Source: an uncultured Subdoligranulum sp. (GTDB taxonomy: Bacteria; Bacillota_A; Clostridia; Oscillospirales; Ruminococcaceae). From it: 15,547 nt of DNA. The notes beneath the pieces are model-generated. The model saw only the letters and a list, made by a program, of their open reading frames with translations. It did no database searches and was not told the origin of the DNA. The position numbers and the translations under genes are program-made. This document shows positions 14,771 to 15,547 of the stretch, in pieces. Where the stretch lies: contig NZ_CALADU010000202.1 of the NCBI RefSeq assembly GCF_937890665.1, forward strand, positions 1-15,547, written 5' to 3'. Every line of letters begins with the position of its first letter. Position 1 is the stretch's first letter.

Positions 14771-15547
14771 AAAGACTAGGGATTTTCTTCTTTTATGAGA
14801 AAAATGGTGATGTGGACGATTTTATCACCTACTATCTCACCGATCTAGTCAAAAATCTTAGCGAATTGGTGATTGTTTGCAACGGCAAACTTAGTGAACA
14901 AGGGCGTGCAGCCTTTGCTCCCTTTACGGATCACATTATTGTACGGGAGAACAAAGGACTGGATGTTTGGGCGTACAAGACTGCGCTGGATTCCTATGGC
15001 TGGGCACAGCTTGCGGAATTTGATGAGATTGTTATGACAAACTCTACGCTGATGGGACCGGTGCAGCCTCTGCAAGAGATGTTTGACGCGATGGCGCAAA
15101 ACGAGGACCTCGATTTCTGGGGGCTGAGTATGCACCATGGGGCAAAATCCAATCCGTTTAAGGGGAAGCATCTGTACCGCTATCTGCCGGTGCATATCCA
15201 GTCGCATTTTATTGTCTACCGCAAACGGTTCGTGCAAAGTCCTGAGTTGCAGAAGTACTGGGACGAAATGCCCATGATTGAAAACTATACCGATTCTGTG
15301 CAACGGTATGAGGCTGTTTTCACCAAACAGTTTGCGGACCGCGGCTTTAAATGGGACGTGTATGTTAAAACCGATGATCTGAAAGATTTTACCGACTACC
15401 CGCTGTTGGTTTGCCCGGTTCGTCTGCTGCGCGACAAAAAATGTCCTCTGTTTAAGCGCCGCAGCTTTATGCACACGTTGGAAGCATATTTGAATGATAC
15501 TGCCGGCGAACCGGTGCGGGAACTGTACGAGTATCTGCGGGATGAAA
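14767..15547 (+). CDS. RgpF-family rhamnan synthesis protein, N-terminal part (runs off the window)
   Basis: The first 260 residues of an RgpF-type protein (PF05045 family) are present without a stop. The pattern starts RLGIFFFYEKNGDVDDFI, then VIVCNGKLSEQG, VRENKGLDVWAYK and TNSTLMGPVQPLQEMF, followed by DLDFWGLSMHHG. Each is a conserved block in streptococcal RgpF and its relatives. These are glycosyltransferase-like proteins that complete rhamnose-based wall polysaccharide. Full-length members are near 580 residues, so more than half lies beyond base 15547. The ATG overlaps the SDR stop (ATGA), which places it in the same operon. No membrane segment appears in the visible part. The rhamnose link comes from the family; dTDP-rhamnose synthesis genes are not in this window. 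Confidence 0.9.
   Translation, partial: MKRLGIFFFYEKNGDVDDFITYYLTDLVKNLSELVIVCNGKLSEQGRAAFAPFTDHIIVRENKGLDVWAYKTALDSYGWAQLAEFDEIVMTNSTLMGPVQPLQEMFDAMAQNEDLDFWGLSMHHGAKSNPFKGKHLYRYLPVHIQSHFIVYRKRFVQSPELQKYWDEMPMIENYTDSVQRYEAVFTKQFADRGFKWDVYVKTDDLKDFTDYPLLVCPVRLLRDKKCPLFKRRSFMHTLEAYLNDTAGEPVRELYEYLRDE

Noticed and set aside
1..15547. CRISPR arrays, insertion sequences, tRNA or rRNA genes
   Set aside because: No regularly spaced repeats, transposase motifs, terminal inverted repeats or tRNA-like TTCGANTC arms in context were seen on reading both strands.

Overview
The window looks like chromosomal DNA of a low-GC-lineage anaerobe of the Clostridia, probably Oscillospiraceae (a Faecalibacterium/Subdoligranulum-type gut Firmicute). 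This is inferred from the Gram-positive-style Shine-Dalgarno sites (AAGGAGG, GGAGGA), the lipoprotein signal on the solute-binding protein, extended -10 promoters, RgpF-type wall-glycan genes and roughly balanced base composition. No marker gene in the window fixes the genus. All 14 genes lie on the + strand. No tRNA, rRNA, insertion sequence or CRISPR array is visible. No gap between genes exceeds 300 bases; the largest is 1603-1841.

Region 1 (1-1654): the 3' end of an RluA-type pseudouridine synthase, with an apparent one-base frameshift at the window edge. It is followed by a translationally coupled Cof-type HAD phosphatase and a stand-alone PTS EIIA (mannitol/fructose type) domain, and closed by an intrinsic terminator.

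Region 2 (1727-4733): a complete ABC importer unit of the TrpXYZ-like class. It has its own extended -10 promoter, a structured leader, a lipoprotein binding protein, an internal terminator-like hairpin, a permease and an ATPase, and ends in a strong terminator. No T-box is present, so the substrate is open.

Region 3 (4744-6611): a monocistronic membrane-anchored surface protein. It has an SGNH-hydrolase-like domain whose Ser and His catalytic positions are replaced, then an InlB-B-repeat-like module and two Ig-like modules. A perfect palindrome lies upstream of its promoter and a 21-bp hairpin follows it.

Region 4 (6550-9361): a YjjG-type HAD nucleotidase and an ABC-F ATPase with duplicated ABC domains and a C-terminal coiled coil, separated by a terminator-like hairpin.

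Region 5 (9367-15547, continuing past the edge): a tightly packed glycan-assembly operon with its own promoter and leader hairpin. Gene order is DUF4422 glycosyltransferase-like protein (TTG start), GlfT2-like GT2, a two-domain HAD protein of the COG5610 type, a second GT2, an extended SDR nucleotide-sugar epimerase/reductase, and the N-terminal part of an RgpF-family protein. Overlapping stop/start codons suggest translational coupling. The likely product is a rhamnose/galactofuranose-type cell-wall or capsular polysaccharide. The most interesting points are the degenerate SGNH surface protein, the shared TGTAAC elements upstream of the two cell-envelope promoters, and the structured 5' leaders.
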